From assembly GCA_019115425.1 (NCBI GenBank), contig DXDO01000146.1, forward strand, positions 1 through 12,241: 12,241 nt of DNA, given 5' to 3'. The notes under the pieces are model-generated. The model did no database searches and was not told where the DNA came from. It was given only the letters and a program-made list of their open reading frames with translations. The translations under genes and the position numbers were made by a program. How positions within the stretch are numbered: position 1 is the first letter of the stretch; each line of letters starts with the position of its first letter. Source of the DNA: Candidatus Agathobaculum merdigallinarum (GTDB lineage Bacteria; Bacillota; Clostridia; Oscillospirales; Butyricicoccaceae). Below are positions 1 to 5,829 of the stretch, piece after piece.

Positions 1-7
1 TGCACTT

Positions 8-16
8 ATTATAACA
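8..16 (-). promoter_or_regulatory. Extended -10 promoter candidate reading out of the left edge
   Basis: On the minus strand this reads TGTTATAAT, an extended -10 element (TGn followed by TATAAT). No good -35 hexamer lies 17 bp upstream, but extended -10 promoters can work without one. It would transcribe leftward, so the gene it serves lies beyond the window. Confidence 0.35.
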
Positions 17-124
17 CATGTCGGAACTTTTTTGTTGGTTTTATTCCAGCTTTCATTGATTTTGTGTTAGTTTGCAATCTTTTCGATCGCCGAGCTGTTA
101 ACTGGGGTTGTTCAGGCGACATTA

Positions 125-153
125 ATTATACTGTGCTGGCGGGAAAAAGGCAA
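125..153 (-). promoter_or_regulatory. Sigma-A-type promoter candidate reading leftward
   Basis: The minus strand has TTGCCT (148-153), a 17-bp spacer, then a perfect TATAAT (125-130). No reading frame with a credible ribosome binding site starts between here and position 1, so any transcript would have a leader of more than about 115 nt before a gene outside the window. The rest of 1-258 shows no gene and no RNA motif I recognise. Confidence 0.4.
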
Positions 154-258
154 GCGCTTTCCACCTTCACTACAGGAAGGCGGTCAGCAGTTTTGTCCCC
201 GCCTGATTGGCTGTGCTGTGCCTGATTCGCACTGTGCCTTCGACAGGTGGTTCACGCC

Positions 259-283
259 GCGGCGGAGCAAAAAGCTCCGCCGC
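259..283. terminator. GC-rich hairpin just downstream of the S41 peptidase gene
   Basis: A perfect 10-bp stem (GCGGCGGAGC and its complement) with an AAAAA loop begins 11 bp past the stop codon of the leftward peptidase gene. There is no U-tract after it on the minus strand. The T-rich run lies on the plus-strand side (CTGTTTTCGTTTATT). It may end or stabilise the leftward mRNA, or end a rightward transcript; direction is uncertain. Confidence 0.5.
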
Positions 284-293
284 CTGTTTTCGT

Positions 294-2012
294 TTATTGG
301 ATATACGGTTTGCCGGTATCGATCCGAATGGTTTGCGCGCCGCCGTCCCACTCCACGCTGACACCCAGCATAAAGCACAGGTCGCGCAGCTTGAAATAGT
401 GGCTGCCATCTATTTCATACGCCTTGCCGACCAGCGGCATATCCTCGACATAAACATCCGCAGTGGCGCGGATGGCAGTCTGCGTGCCGCCCGTGAGCGG
501 CTCGAGTTCTCCGCCCACCGGAGTGTACGCGCCGCCGGTCAGCGTCACCTTGCGCGCGTCCCCATCCCAGTTTACATCGAATGCGGCATCGGTTCCGGTA
601 AACGCAACCGCCAGATCACGCAGTTTGAAATAATTGCTTCCTTCGATCACATACGCAGGCGCATCGACCGGCGCCCCGTCCACCACAATATGCGCGGAGG
701 ATACCACCGCCGTCTTTGTCAGCGCCGACGTGATCGGCTCGTGATCCAGAATATATTGCACAGCCGTATCTACACCGTCAATATAATCCGCGAAGGTCTG
801 TTCCACCTCGATATCCGGACGGAAACTCTCCACGCCGTAGGGCTTCGCAGCCTCATAATAGCTGCCCAGATCGATGAATTTGTTGGAATACTGACCGCGG
901 ATACCCGAATTAGGCAATTCAAACCCAGTGACCGCGCCAAAATGGTCCACGCTGCCGCCGGTCGGCGCACCGATAAACGTCGCGCCTGCATCTTTCAGCT
1001 GCACTGTGTTGATCAATGCGGAGGAAAACGTTCCCTCACCCGCCAGCACATAGGCCGCGCCGCCGTTTACAATGAACTGCTGCGCCAGATAAGTGACAGG
1101 ATACAGCACGCCGTCCGAGCCGCCGCCGTTGTTGCGCAGGTCGATGATAAACTTGGGGTAATCGCCCGATTCCAGCTTGGCTTCCACCTCGGCGGCAAAT
1201 TCGTCCATCGGATGTTCGAGATCCTCACGGCAGCTGTTGTACTGCATGTACAGCGCACCGCCGCCCAAATCAAGCAGTTTATAGTACACGCTGCCGTCCG
1301 GCTCGGTCACTGGGACCGCCGCGCGGAGCTGGCTCGCGTTCACATATGTGCTTGGATCGAGGGCAGCATATTCCTCCATGGAATACACCTTCATATTAAG
1401 CGTGGTCTCTGTTCCATCGTTATCGCGCACCACGACCGGCAGGCTTTCCTCCGTCCCTGTCGCCATGCCATAATGAGCCAGGATTTCGGTCACATACACC
1501 ATCCCGCCGAACTGTCTGCGCAGGCGTACCTCGTTGTCATAGGAGATCATGGGTTCGAGCGCAGCCATCAGCTCGTCCATGGTGTGTCCGTTTATCGAGA
1601 CGATCTCCTGCCCGATGTAGTCCTGATACGCCTTTTCCGCACCGGCCAGCACCCAGCGTCCCTCATACCATTCCGGCGCCATAACCAGCATATGAAAGTC
1701 CTGCAAAGCAGAGCCCACCGAAAGCATGGTATGGGAATCCCCTGCCATCGCGGTCAGTTCGGACAGTTCAACAGTGAAATCCAAGTCGGACATCTCCTCC
1801 AGCCCCGCCGCAATCTCCGCCGCCTTGTCCGCGACCGCCTGCTCAGTGGTATTGGCATAAAAATCCGGATGGTTCTCCGTCAGGGTCTCAACCAGATAAG
1901 ATAAATCCTCCTGCCGCGCCTGTACTGTGCTGTCCGCCGCTCCCGCAAAGGGTACACAGCCCAGTACGGTAACTGCGCTCAGGCATCCCGCCAGCCATTG
2001 CTTCACTCTCAT
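294..2012 (-). CDS. Secreted S41-family peptidase with two C-terminal stalk repeats
   Basis: This 572-residue protein begins with a signal peptide (residues 1-26, basic MRVK, hydrophobic core, likely cleavage near AGA-AD; Cys19 gives a weak alternative lipobox). The S41 (tail-protease/tricorn-core) signature is clear: a GDSHT motif at 91-95, a PDZ-like stretch around 130-150, IIDLRNNGGGS at 289-299, and TFSSA at 328-332, whose Ser330 is the likely nucleophile. The C-terminus carries two related 'stalk' (copper amine oxidase N-like) units, about 437-492 and 515-566, each with a YFKLRDL core; in Clostridia these usually serve as surface spacers or binding modules. I chose the ATG at 2012 because GGAGGG lies 6 bp upstream; the frame extends to a TTG at 2048, but that lies inside the promoter -10 and operator. 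It is transcribed alone. The substrate is unknown. The family call is solid; activity is inferred. Confidence 0.85.
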   Translation of the reverse strand: MRVKQWLAGCLSAVTVLGCVPFAGAADSTVQARQEDLSYLVETLTENHPDFYANTTEQAVADKAAEIAAGLEEMSDLDFTVELSELTAMAGDSHTMLSVGSALQDFHMLVMAPEWYEGRWVLAGAEKAYQDYIGQEIVSINGHTMDELMAALEPMISYDNEVRLRRQFGGMVYVTEILAHYGMATGTEESLPVVVRDNDGTETTLNMKVYSMEEYAALDPSTYVNASQLRAAVPVTEPDGSVYYKLLDLGGGALYMQYNSCREDLEHPMDEFAAEVEAKLESGDYPKFIIDLRNNGGGSDGVLYPVTYLAQQFIVNGGAAYVLAGEGTFSSALINTVQLKDAGATFIGAPTGGSVDHFGAVTGFELPNSGIRGQYSNKFIDLGSYYEAAKPYGVESFRPDIEVEQTFADYIDGVDTAVQYILDHEPITSALTKTAVVSSAHIVVDGAPVDAPAYVIEGSNYFKLRDLAVAFTGTDAAFDVNWDGDARKVTLTGGAYTPVGGELEPLTGGTQTAIRATADVYVEDMPLVGKAYEIDGSHYFKLRDLCFMLGVSVEWDGGAQTIRIDTGKPYIQ

Positions 2013-2024
2013 ATGTATCCCTCC

Positions 2025-2050
2025 ATTTGTTCTATTATGATAGAACAAAT
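2025..2050. promoter_or_regulatory. Perfect palindromic operator at the S41 peptidase promoter
   Basis: Arms ATTTGTTCTAT and ATAGAACAAAT are perfect inverted repeats of 11 bp separated by TATG. The site runs from the -10 element across the expected start of transcription to just before the ribosome binding site, the classic place for a repressor. The GTTC/GAAC cores face outward with a 10-bp gap, unlike a LexA box (GAAC-N4-GTTC). I cannot name the regulator. Confidence 0.7.
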
Positions 2051-2076
2051 ATACACTCGCTTCATCGATTTGTCAA
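2048..2076 (-). promoter_or_regulatory. Sigma-A promoter of the S41 peptidase gene
   Basis: On the minus strand: a perfect -35 TTGACA (2071-2076), 17-bp spacer, and -10 TATATT (2048-2053). Expected transcription start is near 2041, inside the palindromic operator. A promoter this close to consensus next to a perfect operator suggests strong expression that is normally repressed. Confidence 0.75.
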
Positions 2077-2155
2077 CCCCAGCTTTCCCACTCCATCCAG
2101 TGCAAACGGATATGGTGCACAGCAGTACGATATACAGCGTCGTTTTTCCGCTGCA

Positions 2156-2189
2156 AAACCGGCTCGAAACAATAATTTCGAACCGGTTT
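2156..2189 (-). terminator. Probable terminator of the mini-sigma operon
   Basis: A 14-bp inverted repeat (arms 2156-2169 and 2176-2189, loop CAATAA) lies about 73 bp after the sigma-like gene. Its only mismatch becomes a G-U pair in leftward RNA. On the minus strand the stem ends in GGTTTT, giving a short U-run. The rest of 2077-2261 shows no gene. Confidence 0.5.
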
Positions 2190-2261
2190 CACCGAATAAG
2201 CATCTTCATCCTCTGACTGATGGTGCAATTTCCCACTCAGAACCACATAGTCCCAGCGCCC

Positions 2262-2579
2262 TTACGAAAAGGTCTGACTGCGCAGCTCCAGATTATACGC
2301 CAGCAGCACCCGCAGCCGCGCCTTGCCGCGCGTCAGGTGGCGCGACACCGCCGACTGGCTGATCCCCAGCTTGTACGCAATTTCTTTGCCGGAAAGCCCT
2401 TCTACCTCCTTGAGCCACAGCACCTCATACTGCCGCCCTGTCAGCTGCTCTTTCAGCGCCGCAAAAAAAGCATCCCTGAATGACGCGCGAAACGCGCTGT
2501 TATCCGACGCAAGCGCGGACAGATAGCCATCATATGCCGCACGATCGGCTTCCCGCTCAAACAACCCGTTTGTCTGCAT
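2262..2579 (-). CDS. Small sigma-70 region 4 protein (mini sigma factor)
   Basis: This 105-residue protein is a region-4-type helix-turn-helix with little else. Residues 46-93 give the typical layout: LTGRQYEVLWL, then GLSGKEIAYKLGIS, then QSAVSRHLTRGKARLR, as in the -35-binding domain of sigma-70 proteins. The N-terminal 45 residues are too short for region 2, so core-polymerase and -10 contacts are missing or come from a partner. Start: I prefer the ATG at 2579 (GGAGGG 7 bp upstream); an ATG at 2600 with a weaker GGAG is possible and would add 7 residues. It overlaps the preceding gene by 23 bp, indicating translational coupling. The shared promoter carries a LexA box. It may be a transcription activator rather than a true sigma factor; similar region-4-only proteins occur in phages, integrative elements and Clostridia chromosomes. 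Fold is confident, role is inference. Confidence 0.8.
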   Translation of the reverse strand: MQTNGLFEREADRAAYDGYLSALASDNSAFRASFRDAFFAALKEQLTGRQYEVLWLKEVEGLSGKEIAYKLGISQSAVSRHLTRGKARLRVLLAYNLELRSQTFS

Positions 2580-2793
2580 GGACTTGCCCTCCATTCTCAT
2601 AATAATGCTCCAGCATAAACGCCGTTTTGCGGCTTTCGTTGATCATCACCCGCAGGCACCCGATGCGCTGCTTTAAGCGGTATTTGACCTCCTTGTGCCG
2701 CGCGCGGCGCTGCGCCACCTGTAATTCCTTCATGCGCAGTTCGAGCAGCGCTGTGTTGGAGCGATATTCCTGCGCCATTTCACGCAGTGCCAT
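2557..2793 (-). CDS. Small basic helical protein paired with the mini sigma factor
   Basis: I do not recognise this 78-residue protein by name. It is rich in Arg, Lys, Glu and Leu, with no transmembrane segment, and looks almost wholly helical: a first helix around 1-33, a second around 35-66 ending in MLEHYYENGG, then a short polar tail. A helical hairpin or coiled coil is likely. Start: ATG at 2793 with a strong AAAGGAGG 6 bp upstream. It is the first gene of the operon and overlaps the sigma-like gene, so the two products are probably made in fixed ratio and may interact. By analogy with B. subtilis RsoA-SigO, where a roughly 79-residue partner supplies the missing sigma function, it could complete a split sigma factor, but I see no region 2 signature. 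An anti-sigma-like or phage-type role is also possible. Confidence 0.7.
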   Translation of the reverse strand: MALREMAQEYRSNTALLELRMKELQVAQRRARHKEVKYRLKQRIGCLRVMINESRKTAFMLEHYYENGGQVHADKRVV

Positions 2794-2814
2794 AGCGTAC
2801 CTCCTTTACAAATC

Positions 2815-2828
2815 AGAACATTTGTTCG
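2815..2828 (-). promoter_or_regulatory. LexA/DinR (SOS) box of the mini-sigma operon
   Basis: The minus strand reads CGAACAAATGTTCT, matching the Gram-positive LexA consensus CGAACRNRYGTTYC at 13 of 14 positions; only the last base differs. Its centre lies about 12 bp downstream of the expected transcription start, where bound LexA would block transcription. This predicts induction by DNA damage. Confidence 0.7.
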
Positions 2829-2839
2829 TCTATAGTTTC

Positions 2840-2868
2840 ATAATACTATATATTGGAACTATTGTCAA
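2840..2868 (-). promoter_or_regulatory. Sigma-A promoter of the mini-sigma operon
   Basis: Minus strand: TTGACA (2863-2868), 17-bp spacer, TATTAT (2840-2845). Expected transcription start is near 2833, just upstream of the LexA box. An imperfect inverted repeat (ATAGTTCC and GAAACTAT) flanks the -10 and part of the spacer and could be a second operator. Confidence 0.75.
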
Positions 2869-2886
2869 GATAAACCCAAATCTTGA

Positions 2887-2905
2887 GTTCTATCAATAAT
2901 TGAAC
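2887..2905. promoter_or_regulatory. Diverged relative of the palindromic operator, upstream of spoIID
   Basis: The plus strand reads GTTCTATCAATAATTGAAC. It shares GTTCTAT and the terminal GAAC with the operator at 2025-2050, and its minus-strand reading contains GATAGAAC, also found there. The core gap is 11 bp rather than 10. It lies in the gap between the mini-sigma operon promoter and spoIID. Being AT-rich, it could match by chance. Confidence 0.3.
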
Positions 2906-2939
2906 CTACATATATTACCAGAGAAAGGAGGCAGCGGAC

Positions 2940-3926
2940 ATGCGTAAACTATTGCTGACCGGCTGCGGACTGGTTATGGTACTGTATCTGCTGCCCGCAC
3001 TCTGGTCGGTTGACGGTGCAGATGATAGCGCTCCCCCCACACTGACCGTACCGCAGGCCGCACCGGTGGACGGTTTGGCTGACAGCAGTACCGCTGCCGC
3101 TGATTTTTCCACCGTCACCGTCGATATCGACGGTACTCCCACCGAACTTCCTCTGGAAACCTATATAGCGGGCGTTGTTGCCGCAGAGATCCCCAATGAT
3201 TTCCCGATGGAGGCCATCCGCGCACAGGCAGTCGCGGCGCGCACCTATGCGGTGTATAAGCTGTCGCGAGGGCGGCCCGAAGCGCATCCTGACGCGGACC
3301 TGTGCGACGATTATCACCACTGCGCGGCATACCGCGATATCGCGGTCGAAACCGCCGCCGGCAGTGATCTGTCGCGTGTGCAGCAGGCTGTCGAGGACAC
3401 CGAAGGCGAAATCCTGACCTATGATGGTGCTCCCATCGCCGCGGTGTTCCACTGTGTCAGCGGCCCGCGCACCGAGGCGGCAAAGGACGTGTGGGGCGAG
3501 GATATCCCTTACCTGCAAAGCGAAGTCAGCCCGGGCGGCTCGGCGTACAGCGGCTACGAGGACGCGGTGACCGTATCCGCGGATGACTTCCGCCAAAAGG
3601 TCGCAGACGCATTTCCCGCGGCCGATGTGTCAGGCGCGCCCAGTTCATGGTTTAAGGCATCCGTCCGGTCGGCGGCGGGCGGTATTATCACCGTGCAGCT
3701 TGGGGGCGCAACGGTAGAAGGCACGGCCGTGCGCGAGCTGTTCGGCCTGCAATCGACCAATTTCACGGTCACCACCACCGAGGACAGCATCACTTTCCAT
3801 ACAATCGGGTATGGGCATGGCGTCGGCCTGTCGCAATACGGCGCGAAATACATGGCTGAACAGGGCTCGGACTATCAGGAGATCCTGTCTCACTATTATC
3901 AGGACGCTGTGCTTACCAATTTATAG
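2940..3926 (+). CDS. spoIID: Stage II sporulation protein D (lytic transglycosylase)
   Basis: SpoIID is a membrane-anchored peptidoglycan lytic transglycosylase that, with SpoIIM and SpoIIP, drives engulfment of the forespore. This 328-residue protein has an N-terminal membrane anchor (about 3-22), a low-complexity linker to about residue 55, then the SpoIID domain: PLETYIAGVVAAEIP (71-85) with the expected catalytic Glu83, an AQAVAARTYA helix (95-104), a CDDYHHC cysteine pair (122, 128) at the usual zinc site, a FHCVSGPRTE segment, and the closing GHGVGLSQYGA (292-302). Length is normal. An AAAGGAGG (2924-2931) precedes the ATG by 8 bp. CATATATT at 2909-2916 resembles a sigma-E -10, as expected for the mother cell, but I found no clear -35 and the leader would be very short. 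It stands alone, diverging from the mini-sigma operon. A paralogous SpoIID-like amidase enhancer is the main alternative. Confidence 0.9.
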   Translation: MRKLLLTGCGLVMVLYLLPALWSVDGADDSAPPTLTVPQAAPVDGLADSSTAAADFSTVTVDIDGTPTELPLETYIAGVVAAEIPNDFPMEAIRAQAVAARTYAVYKLSRGRPEAHPDADLCDDYHHCAAYRDIAVETAAGSDLSRVQQAVEDTEGEILTYDGAPIAAVFHCVSGPRTEAAKDVWGEDIPYLQSEVSPGGSAYSGYEDAVTVSADDFRQKVADAFPAADVSGAPSSWFKASVRSAAGGIITVQLGGATVEGTAVRELFGLQSTNFTVTTTEDSITFHTIGYGHGVGLSQYGAKYMAEQGSDYQEILSHYYQDAVLTNL

Positions 3927-3947
3927 CGTTTCCCGCCGTGTAACGAA

Positions 3948-3976
3948 AAAATGACCGCCGATATGGCGGTCATTTT
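3948..3976. terminator. Bidirectional terminator between spoIID and the ABC operon
   Basis: Perfect 12-bp arms AAAATGACCGCC and GGCGGTCATTTT with a GATAT loop. A-run on one side and T-run on the other let it end both spoIID (21 bp upstream) and the leftward ABC importer operon (stop 32 bp away). Confidence 0.9.
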
Positions 3977-4008
3977 CATTTCAGCGAAACAGCATACGCC
4001 CTGAGACT

Positions 4009-4788
4009 TTACTCGCTGAGCAGCATACGGTCGTTTTCAATATTAAATTTTTCGAGCAAATCGCGCACAGTCAGGTTTTTCTTCTCCTCGCCGCGAATAT
4101 CGACGATAACCTTTCCCGCATCCATCATAATCAGGCGGTTGCCATACTGGATAGCGTTTTTCATGTTGTGGGTCACCATCAGAGTGGTCAGATTGTCGCG
4201 CGCGACGATCTCCTCCGTGAGCTGAAGCACCTTGTCCGCAGTCTTGGGATCAAGCGCGGCAGTATGCTCATCCAGCAGGAGCAGGTCGGGCTTCTGGAGC
4301 GTGGCCATGAGCAGCGTCAACGCCTGGCGCTGGCCACCCGAGAGCAGACCGACCTTGCTGGTCATGCGATCCTCCAGCCCAAGGCCGAGGGTCGCGAGCT
4401 TTTCACGGTAGATCCCCCGCTCCTCGCTGGTGATACCGTGGCCCAGACCACGGCTCTTGCCGCGCCGGTAAGCCAGCGCGAGATTCTCCTCAATGCCCAT
4501 GGTCGCTGCCGTACCCATCATGGGGTCCTGAAACACGCGGCCGAGAAAGCGCGCGCGCTTATGTTCTGGCAGGCTCGTCAGGTTAAAGCCGTTGAGCCGG
4601 ATCAAACCGGCATCCACAGGGAACACGCCCGCAATCAGGTTGAGCATGGTCGACTTACCCGCACCATTGCCGCCAATCACGGTGACGAAATCGCCGTTTT
4701 CCAGCGTCAGGTCAAGGCCGTCGATCGCACGCTTCTCATTGACCGTGCCCGCGTTAAAAGTCTTGTAGATTCCCTTGAGTTCAAGCAT
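4009..4788 (-). CDS. ABC importer ATPase, TrpX-associated type (COG1101-like)
   Basis: This 259-residue cytoplasmic ATPase powers the importer encoded with it. All ABC motifs are intact: Walker A GGNGAGKST (39-47), Q-loop VFQDP (Q87), signature LSGGQR (149-154), Walker B LLLLDE (169-174, E174 catalytic) followed by HTAALDP, and switch His207. The HTAALDP and SGGQRQALTLLMA segments resemble the ATPases found with COG2984 receptors. Start: ATG at 4788, in ATGCTTGA overlapping the permease stop by 8 bp, with a G-rich AGGGGG just upstream; the frame runs upstream inside the permease gene, but homologues begin at MLEL. It is the last gene before the terminator. Overlap implies translational coupling, suiting a fixed ratio in the complex. 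The ligand is not determined from this subunit. Confidence 0.9.
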   Translation of the reverse strand: MLELKGIYKTFNAGTVNEKRAIDGLDLTLENGDFVTVIGGNGAGKSTMLNLIAGVFPVDAGLIRLNGFNLTSLPEHKRARFLGRVFQDPMMGTAATMGIEENLALAYRRGKSRGLGHGITSEERGIYREKLATLGLGLEDRMTSKVGLLSGGQRQALTLLMATLQKPDLLLLDEHTAALDPKTADKVLQLTEEIVARDNLTTLMVTHNMKNAIQYGNRLIMMDAGKVIVDIRGEEKKNLTVRDLLEKFNIENDRMLLSE

Positions 4789-5716
4789 TCTTATCCGCCC
4801 CCTTTTTCGCAGGCCTGTTGAAATATTTGCCCTTCCAATAGGGGATGGCAAGAAATACCGCGACAACCGCCGCCGTAATCATCTTCAGGTCGTTGGTATC
4901 CAGGCCGGCGGTCAGCACGATCTGGATCACCGCGTAATAGATCACCGCGCCAAAAGCCACGCCCAGCAGCCGCAGAGCAAAATTGCGGAAAATACGTCCG
5001 AACACAACCTCGCCGATGATGACCGCTGCCAGACCGATCACGATCGCGCCGCGGCCAGCGTTGACATCCGCAAACCCCTGATACTGGCAGTACAGCGCGC
5101 TCGACAGCGCGACAAGGCCGTTGGAGAGCATCAGCCCCAGCACCTTATTAAAGTTCACGTTGATGCCCTGCGCGCGGCTCATGTTCGGATTGGCGCCGGT
5201 CGCGCGGATCGAGCAGCCGAGAGAAGTGCCAAAGAACCAATACAGCAGTGCAATGACAAGCACGGTGAACACCGCTGCAACAAAGATTGGATTCTCAATG
5301 GTCAGCTGTTTGACATTGCGCAGCGAAACCAGCAGGTCGTAGTTATTCGGGTTGATCGCCATATTGGCCTTTTTATCCATGATCCGCAGGTTAATGGAAA
5401 ACAGGGCCAGCTGTGTGAGGATACCGGCCAGAATCGCCGGTATTCCCATGAAGGTATGCAGAATGCCGGTGACCAGACCGGCCAGCATGCCTGCGATAAA
5501 CGCACACAAAAGCGCCACCCAGACATTGACGCCGTTCGTCATCAGCACAATGCACACCGCGCCGCCGGTTGCCATTGTGCCGTCCACGGTCAGGTCGGCC
5601 AAATCGAGCACGCGGAAGGTAATAAACACGCCGATCGCCATTAAACCCCAGATGAGTCCCTGCGCCACCGCACCGGGCAGCGCGGATAACAGGTCGGAGA
5701 AGAATTCCACTTTCAT
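4781..5716 (-). CDS. ABC importer permease (COG4120/LIV-type)
   Basis: A polytopic membrane protein of 311 residues with about eight hydrophobic segments, lacking a cleavable signal. The segment TSLGCSIRATGANPNMSRAQGI (about 164-184) matches the cytoplasmic coupling loop typical of branched-chain-amino-acid and sugar-type (BPD_transp_2) permeases, and FITFRVLDLADLTVDGT (about 31-47) is characteristic of permeases paired with TrpX-like receptors. Start is uncertain: ATG 5716 has GGGGG ending only 1 bp upstream, whereas a GTG two codons later (5710) has that G-run at a better 7-bp spacing; a GTG at 5755 is also in frame. It follows the receptor gene after a 113-bp gap containing a strong terminator, and overlaps the ATPase gene by 8 bp. 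Confidence 0.9.
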   Translation of the reverse strand: MKVEFFSDLLSALPGAVAQGLIWGLMAIGVFITFRVLDLADLTVDGTMATGGAVCIVLMTNGVNVWVALLCAFIAGMLAGLVTGILHTFMGIPAILAGILTQLALFSINLRIMDKKANMAINPNNYDLLVSLRNVKQLTIENPIFVAAVFTVLVIALLYWFFGTSLGCSIRATGANPNMSRAQGINVNFNKVLGLMLSNGLVALSSALYCQYQGFADVNAGRGAIVIGLAAVIIGEVVFGRIFRNFALRLLGVAFGAVIYYAVIQIVLTAGLDTNDLKMITAAVVAVFLAIPYWKGKYFNRPAKKGADKNA

Positions 5717-5770
5717 GCCCCCAATATGTAATAATCTGATAAAGTGCAAAAGCACGTAAACAGTATAACA

Positions 5771-5808
5771 AAAAAAAGCGGAAAAGGCAAACCCTTTCCG
5801 CTTTTTTT
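5771..5808. terminator. Strong intercistronic terminator within the ABC operon
   Basis: Arms 5771-5784 (A7 then GCGGAAA) and 5795-5808 (TTTCCGC then T7) form a symmetric stem with an internal AGG/CCC extension and a CAAA loop. It sits 21 bp past the receptor stop and about 54 bp before the permease start. Partial read-through would give much more receptor than permease and ATPase, a known arrangement in ABC importer operons. Confidence 0.85.
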
Positions 5809-5829
5809 CTGTCGCTTTTGCGCGTCCAC

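Noticed and set aside
207..1904. 565-codon open frame on the plus strand opposite the S41 peptidase gene
   Set aside because: It starts with TTG without a ribosome binding site, and its translation lacks any recognisable domain. The minus strand has a signal peptide, S41 motifs and stalk repeats, so this is an antisense shadow of GC-rich codon usage.
2013..2048. Earlier TTG start (2048) for the S41 peptidase
   Set aside because: It lies within the -10 element and palindromic operator, so the transcript would not contain it; ATG 2012 has a strong ribosome binding site and begins the signal peptide.
2025..2050. Reading the palindrome at the S41 promoter as a LexA box
   Set aside because: A LexA box needs GAAC-N4-GTTC; here the order is GTTC-N10-GAAC. 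The true LexA-type site is at 2815-2828.
4775..5644. 289-codon open frame opposite the permease
   Set aside because: His/Gln/Arg-rich composition typical of a reversed hydrophobic membrane protein; no ribosome binding site.
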